From: Burkholderia sp. 4M9327F10
GTDB lineage: Bacteria; Pseudomonadota; Gammaproteobacteria; Burkholderiales; Burkholderiaceae
Assembly (NCBI RefSeq): GCF_005503145.1
Contig: NZ_SCNV01000037.1
Span: 1-64,000, forward strand
Direction of reading: 5' to 3'
Length of the DNA: 64,000 bases
In this document: positions 49,826 through 58,596 of the stretch, in pieces
How positions within the stretch are numbered: position 1 is the first letter of the stretch
How the letters are laid out: every line of letters begins with the position of its first letter
Notes under the pieces: generated by a model
What the model saw: the letters and a program-made list of their open reading frames with translations, nothing else
What the model was told of the DNA's origin: nothing
Database searches by the model: none
Program-made: the position numbers and the translations under genes

Positions 49826-51169
49826 ATGACCACCGACGCCCAAGGCCTGCAGGTGACGGCATCCGCCGAAGCTGCCGCGGCGTTTGACCTCGCGATCTCG
49901 GACTACTTCGGCTGGAAGGGCGACCCCGTCGCCCGCTTGCAGGCCGCGGTAGACCAGGACCCCGGCTTCAGTCTGGGCAGCAGCGCCATTGCTGCGCTGT
50001 TTCTGCTGGGTGGATTTCGCGGCGACCATCCGCGCGTCGTCACGGCCCTCGCGGCGGCCGAGCGCGGCCGCTCCGGCGCGACCTCACGCGAAACCCGCCA
50101 TCTTGCTGCCGCGAGGTTGCTGGCCGCGGGCGAAATGGCCAATGCGATCCACATCTGGGAAAACATCCTTGTCGAGCATCCGACCGACGCGCTGGCATTG
50201 CGCTTCGCGCACGACGGTTACTTCTGCCTCGGTCAGTCGCTGAGCATCCGCGATTCCATTGCGCGGGTGCTGCCGCACTGGGACCCGCAGGGTGAAAACT
50301 ACGGCTATGTTCTCGGTCAGTACGCGTTCGGCCTCGAGGAAGCAGGCGAACTGCGTCGTGCGGAGGAAGTCGGCCGCGCTGCCATTGCGCGCAATGCCGA
50401 AGACGCCTGGGCGATTCACGCGGTCGCACACGTGCTCGAAACAGAAAGCCGCCAGGCCGAAGGCATTGCGTTTCTCCGCGCTGCCCGCCCTGACTGGAGC
50501 CGCGCTCATGCGCTTGCGATCCATAACGGCTGGCATCTTGCCCTGTATCTGATCGAGGAAGGACGTTTCGACGAAGTGCTGGCCGACTACGACCGGTACG
50601 TAGCGCCGAAGCTTGCAGGAGACTTTCTGCTCGATCTCGTGGATGCTTCCGCCCTGCTGTGGCGGCTGGAACTGGCAGGAGCCGACGTAGGAGAACGCTG
50701 GGGCCCGCTCGCCGCGCAATGGCTGACCCATGTCGACGACCATGTGCTGCTGTTCAACGATCTGCATATTGCGCTCGCCGTTGCGCGCGCCGGCAACCAG
50801 TTGGGTATCGAGCGCCTGCGCCGCTCGCTCGACCGCTACGCGCGTGAGGGCCAGGGTGACAACCGCAACGTGACCGCTGAGGTGGGCCGCCGCCTGATCG
50901 ACGGTGTGCTCGCGTTTGCCGCCGGCGAATACGGGCGCGCCGTCGAATTCATCCTCCCCGTGCGTTACAACGCGATCCGCATCGGCGGCAGTCATGCGCA
51001 GCGCGATCTCATTACGCAAACACTCATTGCGGCCGCCGAACGCGCGGGCCAACTCAGCCTGACCCGCGCGCTGCTTGCCGAACGTGTTGCGCTGCGCCCG
51101 ACCGAGCGCACCCGGCAGCACTACGCGAGAGCCGGCGGGGTCGGCAACTTTTCGTTTAACGCCATTTGA
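49826..51169 (+). CDS. Tetratricopeptide repeat protein, TTC38-like
   Basis: A 447-residue helical repeat protein. It resembles the TTC38 family: YFGWKGDPVARLQAAVDQDP, then ETRHLAAARLLAAGEM, EDAWAIHAVAHVLETE and HNGWHLALYLIEEGRFDEVLADYDRYV. ATG 49826 is favoured by GGGAG eight bases upstream; ATG 49820 is close. It starts the operon with the binding-protein and monooxygenase genes; binding of a partner protein is the only inference. Confidence 0.85.
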   Translation: MTTDAQGLQVTASAEAAAAFDLAISDYFGWKGDPVARLQAAVDQDPGFSLGSSAIAALFLLGGFRGDHPRVVTALAAAERGRSGATSRETRHLAAARLLAAGEMANAIHIWENILVEHPTDALALRFAHDGYFCLGQSLSIRDSIARVLPHWDPQGENYGYVLGQYAFGLEEAGELRRAEEVGRAAIARNAEDAWAIHAVAHVLETESRQAEGIAFLRAARPDWSRAHALAIHNGWHLALYLIEEGRFDEVLADYDRYVAPKLAGDFLLDLVDASALLWRLELAGADVGERWGPLAAQWLTHVDDHVLLFNDLHIALAVARAGNQLGIERLRRSLDRYAREGQGDNRNVTAEVGRRLIDGVLAFAAGEYGRAVEFILPVRYNAIRIGGSHAQRDLITQTLIAAAERAGQLSLTRALLAERVALRPTERTRQHYARAGGVGNFSFNAI

Positions 51170-51187
51170 TTGACGGGATCTTTCGCC

Positions 51188-52390
51188 ATGTTTGCTACAC
51201 ACCGAGCCGGCGCGCGCCGGAAGTTACTGCGGCGCCTTGCTGCCCCGTTCCTGTTATCACTGGGAATCGCCGCCGCATGCGTGAGTCCATCGGCATCGGC
51301 CGCGACCGCCGCTGCAACCGGCGAGCCCCTGTACTTCGGCGTTAGCGGCCCGCTGACCGGACCGAATGCGCAATACGGCGCGCAATGGAAGGCCGGCTTC
51401 GATCTCGCGCTCGATCAGATCAACGCTAACGGTGGCATCAACGGACACCCGCTGCAATATGTCTTCGAAGACAGCCAGAGCGACCCGCGTCAGGCGGTGT
51501 CCATTGCCCAGAAATTCGTGGCCGATCCGCGCATTCTGATTGAACTCGGCGACTTCTCCAGCCCCGCGTCCATGGCCGCGTCGCCGATTTATCAGCGCGC
51601 CGGACTCGTGCAGCTCGGCTTCACGAATTCGCACCCGGACTTTACCAAGGGTGGCGACTTCATCTGGAGCCCTTCGGTCAGCCAGGCCGATGCGCAACCG
51701 CTGCTTGCGGATCTCGCGGCCAAGCAGGGTTTCCGGCACGTCGCCGTGCTTTACCAGAACACGGACTGGGGGCGCGCGAGCAAGGACGTATTCGTCAAGT
51801 CCGCGGCTGCGCGCGGCGTGGAGGTGGCGGCGGCGGAAGGCTATCAGCCGACGGATCAGGATTTTCGCGCCACGCTTTTGCGCGTCAATGCCGCTCATCC
51901 TGACGCGCTCGTGCTGATTGCGTACTACGCGGACGGTGCCCAGATTGTCCGCCAGGCCCGCGAGAGCGGTATCAGCTTGCCTGTCGTCGCGGCCAGTTCG
52001 GTTTATTCGCCGAAGTTTTTCGAACTCGGCGGCAACGCCGTGAATGGCGTGACCACCAATACGAGCTTTTTCCCCGGCGATCCGCGCCCGGAAGTGCAGA
52101 ACTTCGTCCATGACTTCGAGGCGAAATATCATCGCGAGCCCGATGCGTTCAACGCGTTTGCCTACGATGCGGTGGTGATCGCCGCTTCCGCGCTGCGTGC
52201 CGGCGGCGCCGATCGCCGCGGCGTGCGCGACGCGCTGCCGAAGCTTCACGACATCCCGAGCGTGGTGTTCGGCAAGGCGAACTTCGATCCTGTGACGCGG
52301 CGCGTGATCGGCGTGAAAAGCATCAACCTCGTTGCCCGCGACGGTCATTGGGTACTGCTCGACAAGACCGCCGCGGTTGCGGCGAAGTGA
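51188..52390 (+). CDS. ABC transporter substrate-binding protein, branched-chain amino acid type
   Basis: A 400-residue periplasmic protein. A signal peptide ends at about residue 37 (SASA). The mature Peripla_BP_6 domain begins LYFGVSGPLTGPNAQYG and has ALDQINANGGINGHPLQYVFEDSQSDP and ALVLIAYYADGAQIVRQ. LivK-type proteins bind amino acids, amides or urea-like compounds. It is 18 bases from the TPR gene and 81 from the monooxygenase gene. No cognate LivHMGF components are in the window. Confidence 0.92.
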   Translation: MFATHRAGARRKLLRRLAAPFLLSLGIAAACVSPSASAATAAATGEPLYFGVSGPLTGPNAQYGAQWKAGFDLALDQINANGGINGHPLQYVFEDSQSDPRQAVSIAQKFVADPRILIELGDFSSPASMAASPIYQRAGLVQLGFTNSHPDFTKGGDFIWSPSVSQADAQPLLADLAAKQGFRHVAVLYQNTDWGRASKDVFVKSAAARGVEVAAAEGYQPTDQDFRATLLRVNAAHPDALVLIAYYADGAQIVRQARESGISLPVVAASSVYSPKFFELGGNAVNGVTTNTSFFPGDPRPEVQNFVHDFEAKYHREPDAFNAFAYDAVVIAASALRAGGADRRGVRDALPKLHDIPSVVFGKANFDPVTRRVIGVKSINLVARDGHWVLLDKTAAVAAK

Positions 52391-52395
52391 TCCGT

Positions 52396-52445
52396 GGCCG
52401 GGCATAACCAGGCATAACCAGGCGTAACCCGGCATAACCCGAAGT
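52396..52445. repeat. Short tandem repeat of GGCATAACC
   Basis: Four consecutive 10-base units (GGCATAACCA, GGCATAACCA, GGCGTAACCC, GGCATAACCC) separate the binding-protein and monooxygenase genes. It may be neutral slippage sequence. Confidence 0.6.
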
Positions 52446-52471
52446 GACCTTCCTGCGGAGATATCTGCTTC

Positions 52472-53530
52472 ATGTCGATCCCATCGGCCCGCTTCGGCGT
52501 CTGGGCGCTGGTGCACGGCAGCCGTGCTGCCCTGCAGGACCCCGACGAACCCTATGACGCCTCCTGGGCCCGCAACAAGGCACTCGTGCTGGAGGCGGAG
52601 CGCCTCGGATACGACTCGGTGCTGGTGGCGCAGCATACGATCAATCCGCACGACCCGAATCTGGACCAGCTCGAGGCGTGGACCGCCTCGGCCGCACTCG
52701 CGGCGTTGACCGGGCGCATCGAGATTATCGCGGCCATCAAGCCTTATCTGTATCACCCTGTGGTGCTGGCCAAGATGGCGCAGCAGATCGAGCACATCAG
52801 CCAGGGGCGCTTTGCGATCAATCTCGTCAACGCATGGAACCGGCCCGAGCTGGAGCGCGCGGGCATCGGCTTTGCGGAGCACGATGCGCGCTACGCCTAT
52901 GGCCGGGAGTGGATCACGGTCGTCGACGCGCTGCTGCGCGGCGAACGCACACGCTTTGACGGCGAGCATTTCCATATCGACGACTATCTGTTGCGGCCCG
53001 CCGATCCGTTTCGTGCCCGGCCGCGCATCTATGTCGGCGGCGAATCGGAGCCGGCCCGTCAACTGGTGGCGGATAAGGGTGACGTCTGGTTCATCAACGG
53101 CCAGCCGCTCGAAGACGTCACGCGGTTGATCGCCGACGTGTCCGCGCGGACCCGGCCGGCGGCGCTCGATTCCTTGCGCTTCGGCCTGTCGGCGTTCGTG
53201 ATTGCGCATGAGTCGGATGAGGCCGCCAATCGACACCTCGCGCATCTCTTCGAACTGGCCGCTAAAGACGCCCCGTTGCGGGCTCAGCAAAAAGCCAATA
53301 TCGATCCGAAAGCGGTGATGTTCCAGACTTTCGCGCAAACGCCGCGCGTTGGCTCGAACGGTGGAACGGCGGCTGGCCTGGTTGGCAGCTACGAGACGGT
53401 GGCGCGGCGCATCGCCGCTTTTCAACGGGCCGGCATCGAACTGTTCATGCTGCAGTTCCAGCCGTTCGAAGCCGATATGCGAACCTTTGCCGAAGAAGTG
53501 ATTCCGCGCGTGCGTGCCCTGCACGCCTGA
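52472..53530 (+). CDS. LLM-class flavin-dependent monooxygenase (SsuD/SfnG-like)
   Basis: A 352-residue member of the bacterial luciferase-like family. It shows SVLVAQHTINPHDPNLDQLEAW, IAAIKPYLYHPVVLAKMAQQIEHIS, RFAINLVNAWNRPELERAGI and PRIYVGGESEPARQL, typical of the alkanesulfonate and dimethylsulfone monooxygenase branch. Such enzymes use reduced FMN from a separate reductase. No reductase is beside it. The neighbourhood suggests oxidation of an imported organosulfur or related compound. Confidence 0.9.
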   Translation: MSIPSARFGVWALVHGSRAALQDPDEPYDASWARNKALVLEAERLGYDSVLVAQHTINPHDPNLDQLEAWTASAALAALTGRIEIIAAIKPYLYHPVVLAKMAQQIEHISQGRFAINLVNAWNRPELERAGIGFAEHDARYAYGREWITVVDALLRGERTRFDGEHFHIDDYLLRPADPFRARPRIYVGGESEPARQLVADKGDVWFINGQPLEDVTRLIADVSARTRPAALDSLRFGLSAFVIAHESDEAANRHLAHLFELAAKDAPLRAQQKANIDPKAVMFQTFAQTPRVGSNGGTAAGLVGSYETVARRIAAFQRAGIELFMLQFQPFEADMRTFAEEVIPRVRALHA

Positions 53531-53606
53531 TAAGACGGCTCCTGGCCGCTGTGCGTTCGGGGGCCGGCGCAATGGCCGGCGTCGTCGCTCAAGGCCAGGC
53601 TCAAGC

Positions 53607-55265
53607 TCAATCCAGCCAGACCCCATCGAACCGGTGACCCCCTAGCGGCGAAAAGACGAGTCCCTTCACGCGCTTCGAGGCAGGCTGCGACACGATGGAA
53701 TGCGCAATTGGCGTATAAGGCACCTGCTGCTTGAAGATCACCTGTGCCTGCTCGTAGAGCGTCGTGCGTACCGCGGGGTCCGAACTGGATCGGGCCTTGA
53801 CGATCAGCGCGTTGAAGGCGGGGTCGCACCACTTCGATACGTTGCTGCCATGCACCGCATCGCAGCCGAGCAAGGTGCCGAGCCAGTTGTCGGGATCGCC
53901 GTTGTCGCCCGACCAGCCATAGAGAATGGCATCATGCTCGCCGCCCTGCTTCGCGCGCCGGTTGTATTCAGCCCATTCATAGCTGACGATCTTCGCGCGC
54001 ACGCCGATATTCGCCCAGTCCTGCTGGATGAGCTGCGCCATCAACTGGGCATTCGGGTTGTAGGGCCGCTGCACGGGCATCGCCCACAGCGAGATGTCGA
54101 AGCCGTTCGGGAAACCCGCCTGCGCAAGCAGCGCTTTTGCCTTCACGGGATCGAACGGTGCATCCTTTAACTGCTTGTCGTAGGACCATTGCGACGGCGG
54201 CATCGGATTGGTGGCGACGGTCGCGTTGCCGGCGAACACGGCTTTGATGATGGCGGGCTTGTCGATCGCCATGTCGAGCGCGCGACGCACCTCCACGCGA
54301 TCGAGCGGCGTGTGCTGCGTGTTGTACGCGACAAAACCGACATTGAAGCCCACCCCGGACACCAGCGTCAGGTTGGGGTTGCTTTTAACGACGTCCAGAT
54401 CCGCGGGGCGCGGGAACGCCGACACCTGGCACTCGCCGCTCGCGAGCTTCTGCACGCGCACGCTCGGATCGGGCGTGATGGCAAAGACCAGATGGGCGAG
54501 CTTGACGTCGTCGGGGCGCCAATAATCGGGGTTGGCGTCGTAGCGGATCAGGGCATCCTTCTGATACGAGCGGAACACGAACGGACCCGTGCCGACCGGC
54601 AACTGGTTGATGTCGGCCTCATGATGCGCGGCGCTCAACTGTGCCGCGTACTCCGCAGACAGGATGGAGGCGAACGCCATCGCAAGATTACGCACGAAGA
54701 TCACGTCCGGCTGCTTTAGCTGGAAGCGCACCGTGTAGTCGTCCACCTTCTCGATCCGCTCGAGATTCTTGTCGAAGCCCAGATCGCTGAAATACGGGAA
54801 GCTCGTCGGATACGCCTTGCGGAACGGATCGTCGGGGTTGAGCATGCGGTTGAACGTGAACAGCACGTCGTCCGCGTCGAAATCGCGCGTGGGCTTGAAC
54901 CACGCGGTCGTCTGGAACTTCACGCCATGCCGCAGATGAAACGTGTAGGTGCGTTGATCGTCGGACACATCCCAACTGGTCGCAAGCGCGGGCTCGAGAT
55001 CGAGCGTGCCGCGGCGAAACTCCACCAGCTCGTTGTAGATGGCGTTGCTGCTGGCGTCGAAATCGGTACTGGTCGTATGCTGGCCCGGGTCGAACCCGGC
55101 CGGGCTGCCTTCGGTGCAGAACACCAGTGTCTTGCTGCCGGCTGCGTTTGCCGGTGCGCAAACCGCCAGTGCCGTGGCTAACACGCCGAACGATGCGGCG
55201 CAGAGGGACGCGCGAACCGCGCGTTGCAGCGCGAACGCCGAATGCTGGAGAGTACGGTTGATCAT
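53607..55265 (-). CDS. ABC transporter substrate-binding protein, peptide/opine family (DppA-like)
   Basis: A 552-residue periplasmic family-5 binding protein. The signal peptide ends near residue 42 (ANAAG). It contains LVFCTEGSPAGFDPGQHTTS, YNELVEFRRGTLDLEPALATSW, PVGTGPFVFRSYQKD and the late ILYGWSGDNGDPDNWLG, the DppA hallmark. It overlaps the upstream monooxygenase gene by four bases (ATGA), so the two are coupled. No permease follows. Confidence 0.93.
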   Translation of the reverse strand: MINRTLQHSAFALQRAVRASLCAASFGVLATALAVCAPANAAGSKTLVFCTEGSPAGFDPGQHTTSTDFDASSNAIYNELVEFRRGTLDLEPALATSWDVSDDQRTYTFHLRHGVKFQTTAWFKPTRDFDADDVLFTFNRMLNPDDPFRKAYPTSFPYFSDLGFDKNLERIEKVDDYTVRFQLKQPDVIFVRNLAMAFASILSAEYAAQLSAAHHEADINQLPVGTGPFVFRSYQKDALIRYDANPDYWRPDDVKLAHLVFAITPDPSVRVQKLASGECQVSAFPRPADLDVVKSNPNLTLVSGVGFNVGFVAYNTQHTPLDRVEVRRALDMAIDKPAIIKAVFAGNATVATNPMPPSQWSYDKQLKDAPFDPVKAKALLAQAGFPNGFDISLWAMPVQRPYNPNAQLMAQLIQQDWANIGVRAKIVSYEWAEYNRRAKQGGEHDAILYGWSGDNGDPDNWLGTLLGCDAVHGSNVSKWCDPAFNALIVKARSSSDPAVRTTLYEQAQVIFKQQVPYTPIAHSIVSQPASKRVKGLVFSPLGGHRFDGVWLD

Positions 55266-56551
55266 TGCAGTGGTGGGAGTTCGAGATTCGAGCGCAGATC
55301 GCCACCGCGATAGTCGGTGTCGATCAGGTTGCGACGGCGCAGTTCGGGCAGCAGTCCATTGAGCAGCAGGTCTTCCTGGTCGGGCTGACCGAGCCCGTGC
55401 AGGGACAGGATGTCGACAAATCCCGCGTGAAAGCGCTCCTCGATCGCATCGGCGAGCTGCTCCGGCGTGCCGGCGACGGACCAGTGGCCGGTATCCTGGG
55501 CGCGGATGATCAGCTCACGCAACGTAAGCCCCTGCAAGGCATAACTGCGGAAGATCGCAACGCGCCCGCGCCGCCGGTTGACGTTTTCGACCGAAGGCAG
55601 CAACGCTTCGCGCAGCGGGCGGTCGAGCGGCAGCTCGCTCAGGTCGATGTCGCCGCCGAGCATGTCGGCAAGCTTGAGCCTGCCCTGCTCGTAGTCGATC
55701 CGCTCGTGCTTGTCGTGCAGCCGCCGTGCGACATCCGCGGGGGATTCGCCGATCACCGAATGAAACGAGTTCATCACGAACGGCAGCCGCTTGGCGCGGC
55801 CGAAGCCGACCGCCTGGCGACGCAGTTCGGTCACGAATGCGCGCGCCTCGCCAAGCGTCGGTTGCGAGGTGTAGACGACTTCCGCGTAGCGCGCGCCAAG
55901 CGTCACCCCGCTCGCCGACTGGCCGGCCTGGAACAGCACGGGCCGGCGTTGCGGTGGCGGCGGCACATTGAGCGGCCCCTGCACCTGGAAATGCTCACCG
56001 TGATAGCCGATAGCGCCGAGCTTGAGCGGGTCGACGGACACCGAGCCCGCAGCTGTGCGGCGCGCGGCCGCCGGGTCGTTGGCATCGAAGAGCGCGTTGA
56101 CGATCTCGACGAACTCCGTCGCGCGGGCATAGCGGCGCTCCGGGTCGGGTAACGCGCCTTCGCCGAAGTTCTCCTCGCCGACCGACGACGTGACCGCGTT
56201 CCACGCGGCACGGCCGCCGCTCACGTGATCGAGCGTACCGATCAGCCGCGCGATGTTGTAGGGATGGTGGTACGTGGTCGACACAGTTGCGACGAGCCCG
56301 ATATCCGACGTCGCCTGGCTCAGCGCGGCGAGCGCGACGATCGGCTCCTGGCTGCCGGTATTACCTGCGAGCCCGGCTGGGTCCGCCTGCAGCAGGTCGG
56401 CCGTAAAGAGGCCTGTGATCTTCTCCGCCTCGGCTTTGCGCGCGAGCGCCGCTGCGCGACGGATGCCCTGTGCGACCTCGGTGTCGCCGCTCGCGTATAG
56501 CACGTTGCCGGCGCCGACTAGTGTCTTCAAGCGTCTGCGTACGACGCTCAT
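55262..56551 (-). CDS. LLM-class flavin-dependent monooxygenase (NtaA/SnaA/DszA-like)
   Basis: A 429-residue monooxygenase of the NtaA/SnaA/DszA branch. It has GLVATVSTTYHHPYNIARLIGTLDHVS, GRAAWNAVTSS, NFGEGALPDPERRYARATEFV and RPVLFQAGQSASGVTLGARYAEVVYT. The first 40 residues do not resemble the usual family start, so the N-terminus may be altered. ATG 56551 has AGGA upstream; TTG 56578 is possible. It is translationally coupled to the DppA-like gene and divergent from another LLM gene. Confidence 0.9.
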   Translation of the reverse strand: MSVVRRRLKTLVGAGNVLYASGDTEVAQGIRRAAALARKAEAEKITGLFTADLLQADPAGLAGNTGSQEPIVALAALSQATSDIGLVATVSTTYHHPYNIARLIGTLDHVSGGRAAWNAVTSSVGEENFGEGALPDPERRYARATEFVEIVNALFDANDPAAARRTAAGSVSVDPLKLGAIGYHGEHFQVQGPLNVPPPPQRRPVLFQAGQSASGVTLGARYAEVVYTSQPTLGEARAFVTELRRQAVGFGRAKRLPFVMNSFHSVIGESPADVARRLHDKHERIDYEQGRLKLADMLGGDIDLSELPLDRPLREALLPSVENVNRRRGRVAIFRSYALQGLTLRELIIRAQDTGHWSVAGTPEQLADAIEERFHAGFVDILSLHGLGQPDQEDLLLNGLLPELRRRNLIDTDYRGGDLRSNLELPPLQ

Positions 56552-56830
56552 GCTGCGGTCCTGCTGTTCGAGCGGCAAGGTGCCGCAAAAGCCGATCTCA
56601 CGATGCGGTCGCGGCCGGTTCCGGCGCGCCGCTCCTGTTGTTCATGCATAAGGATTCCTTTTTGATTCGCTAACCATACCGCAACCCACCCGGCCAGCAT
56701 GAACAAATATTTTCGGCTTTTCATATTCTTCTTGATTGTTTGACCACCCGATGCGCCACGAAAAATAATTCCGGATGCCGAATCGGATCGCCGATTTCTA
56801 TTTATCCGCCCTATATTCGATTTCGATGCA

Positions 56831-57940
56831 ATGACATTTCAAGTCAGCCAATCCGGCCAGGATGCTGCGAAGCCCACTTTCAGGTTGAGTGTGCTGGACA
56901 AGAGCCCGATCGCCGCCGGCGAGAGCGCGGCCGACGCGCTGGCGCGCAGCGTCACCCTCGCCCGCGCGGCCGATGAATGGGGTTATCACCGCTACTGGCT
57001 CGCGGAGCACCACAACTCCGCCGGGCTCGCCTGCCCGTCGCCGGAAATCCTGATTGCGCACCTGCTGGCGCACACCCGTCGGATCAGGGTCGGTTCGGGC
57101 GGCGTGATGCTGCAGCATTACAGCCCGTACAAGATCGCGGAGAACTTTAATCTGCTCGCCGCGCTTGCGCCTGGGCGCGTCGATATGGGCATCGGCAAAG
57201 CGCCCGGCGGATTTCCGCTGTCAACGCGCGCACTGCAGGCGACAGGCGATCCCTTGCATCGTCCCGATTTCGCGGAGCTGGCATTCGCGCTGGATCGCTA
57301 TCTGCGCGCGGCCGATGCGCCGCCCGCCGGCAGCGGGGATCACGAAGCGGTGCTGCGCGCGACGCCGCTGCCGCCCGAATCCGCAAGTCCGTTTCTGCTC
57401 GGCTCCAGCATCGAAAGCGCGACGCTGGCGGCCCGGCTTGGCTGGGATTTCGTCTACGCGGCGCACATCAATGCTGCGCCCGCAGATATCGAACGTGCAT
57501 TCGACAGTTACCGCTCCGCGTCCGGCGGCGGTGCGCCGCTGCTTGCGATTTCGGTGGTCGTTGCCGATACCCGTGCCGAAGCCGAGCGGCTTGCCGACGG
57601 CTTGCGGCGCTTTCGCGTGCAGGTCGGCGACGCTCAGGCCGTCAATGTCGGCAGCCTCGAACAGGCCGAGGCATTTGTACGCCAGTCGGGCGGCGGCGCG
57701 CACCGCATCGAAGAACGCGAGACCCACGTTGTTCACGGCACGCGCGACGACGCGCTGCGAGAACTCGGCGAGCTGCAACGCCGCTACGGCGTGGCCGAGT
57801 TCATCGTGGATACACCGATCACCGAGGCTGCCCCGCGCATCGCATCGCTTCGCCTGCTCGCGGGCTACCGGGACGATGCGCCCGCCACATTGCGCGTAAG
57901 CCCGGCCGGCGCGCTTCACTCCATCGCTGTGGCGGGATGA
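56831..57940 (+). CDS. LLM-class flavin-dependent oxidoreductase (MsnO8-like)
   Basis: A 369-residue luciferase-like protein of the MsnO8/YhbW type. It has FRLSVLDKSPIAAGESAADALARSVTLARAADEWGYHRYWLAEHHN, VGSGGVMLQHYSPYKIAENF and LLGSSIESATLAARLGWDFVYAAHI. No good ribosome site precedes ATG 56831, though TATATT lies about 14 bases upstream, so a leaderless message is possible. It overlaps the GNAT gene by four bases. Confidence 0.9.
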   Translation: MTFQVSQSGQDAAKPTFRLSVLDKSPIAAGESAADALARSVTLARAADEWGYHRYWLAEHHNSAGLACPSPEILIAHLLAHTRRIRVGSGGVMLQHYSPYKIAENFNLLAALAPGRVDMGIGKAPGGFPLSTRALQATGDPLHRPDFAELAFALDRYLRAADAPPAGSGDHEAVLRATPLPPESASPFLLGSSIESATLAARLGWDFVYAAHINAAPADIERAFDSYRSASGGGAPLLAISVVVADTRAEAERLADGLRRFRVQVGDAQAVNVGSLEQAEAFVRQSGGGAHRIEERETHVVHGTRDDALRELGELQRRYGVAEFIVDTPITEAAPRIASLRLLAGYRDDAPATLRVSPAGALHSIAVAG

Positions 57941-58506
57941 TGACCGACACCATTCGCATTGCCGGTCAAGACGACGTCCCGGCCCTGTACGACCTGCTTC
58001 AGCAGTCCTACGCACCGCTCGCGCAAGACGGCGTTTATTTCACGATCATGCGTTCGCCGATTGAGCGGGTTCAGCAAACGGTCGCAAGTCACACCACGTT
58101 CGTACTCGAACGCGAGTCGGCAGGCGGCAAGCAGCTCGCCGTGACGTTGACGGTGCGCTTCCCATGGACCCCGGAAGACCGCCATCTGACGCCGTACCCT
58201 TTCCTTCACTGGTTTGCGGTCGCGCCGGCGTACAAGCGGCAAGGGTTGGGCGCCACGCTGATGGAGCACGTCGAGGAGACGTTCCTGAAGGCGCAGGTCA
58301 AGGCGCCCGCTACCTATCTTGCGACGGCCATCGGGCATCCGTGGCTGAGCGCGTATTACGAACAGCACGGGTACGTGCCGTTCCACCGCTCGACAAACAA
58401 GCTCGGCACGCCGCTCGTGTGGCTGCGCAAGATCCTGATCCCAGAGCTCTACCCGCAGGCGCCGGCCACAGAGGTTGAACCGGCTGGCGCTGTCGTGGCC
58501 AGTTAA
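57937..58506 (+). CDS. GNAT family N-acetyltransferase
   Basis: A 189-residue acetyltransferase. The acetyl-CoA-binding loop is AVAPAYKRQGLGATLMEHVEE, with YKRQGLG matching the Q/R-x-x-G-x-G/A signature, and YLATAIGHPWLSAYYEQHGYVPF closes the fold. It is coupled by ATGA to the preceding monooxygenase gene. The substrate is probably a small amine or amino acid, in keeping with the transport genes around it (inference). Confidence 0.9.
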   Translation: MMTDTIRIAGQDDVPALYDLLQQSYAPLAQDGVYFTIMRSPIERVQQTVASHTTFVLERESAGGKQLAVTLTVRFPWTPEDRHLTPYPFLHWFAVAPAYKRQGLGATLMEHVEETFLKAQVKAPATYLATAIGHPWLSAYYEQHGYVPFHRSTNKLGTPLVWLRKILIPELYPQAPATEVEPAGAVVAS

Positions 58507-58596
58507 GGCCGATCAGGGTGACTTAAGGTCAGTTAGAACTGTACGCGTCGTGTAACACCGCTTCCATCCGCTGCTCATCTCCAAGGCATTCCATCA

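Noticed and set aside
53531..53606. GC-rich hairpin between convergent genes
   Set aside because: GCCGGC stems are present, but there is no T run, so it is not called a terminator.
51257..53626. 789-codon leftward frame opposite the LivK-type and monooxygenase genes
   Set aside because: Shadow frame with Arg/His-rich composition; the opposite strand has two complete recognised genes.
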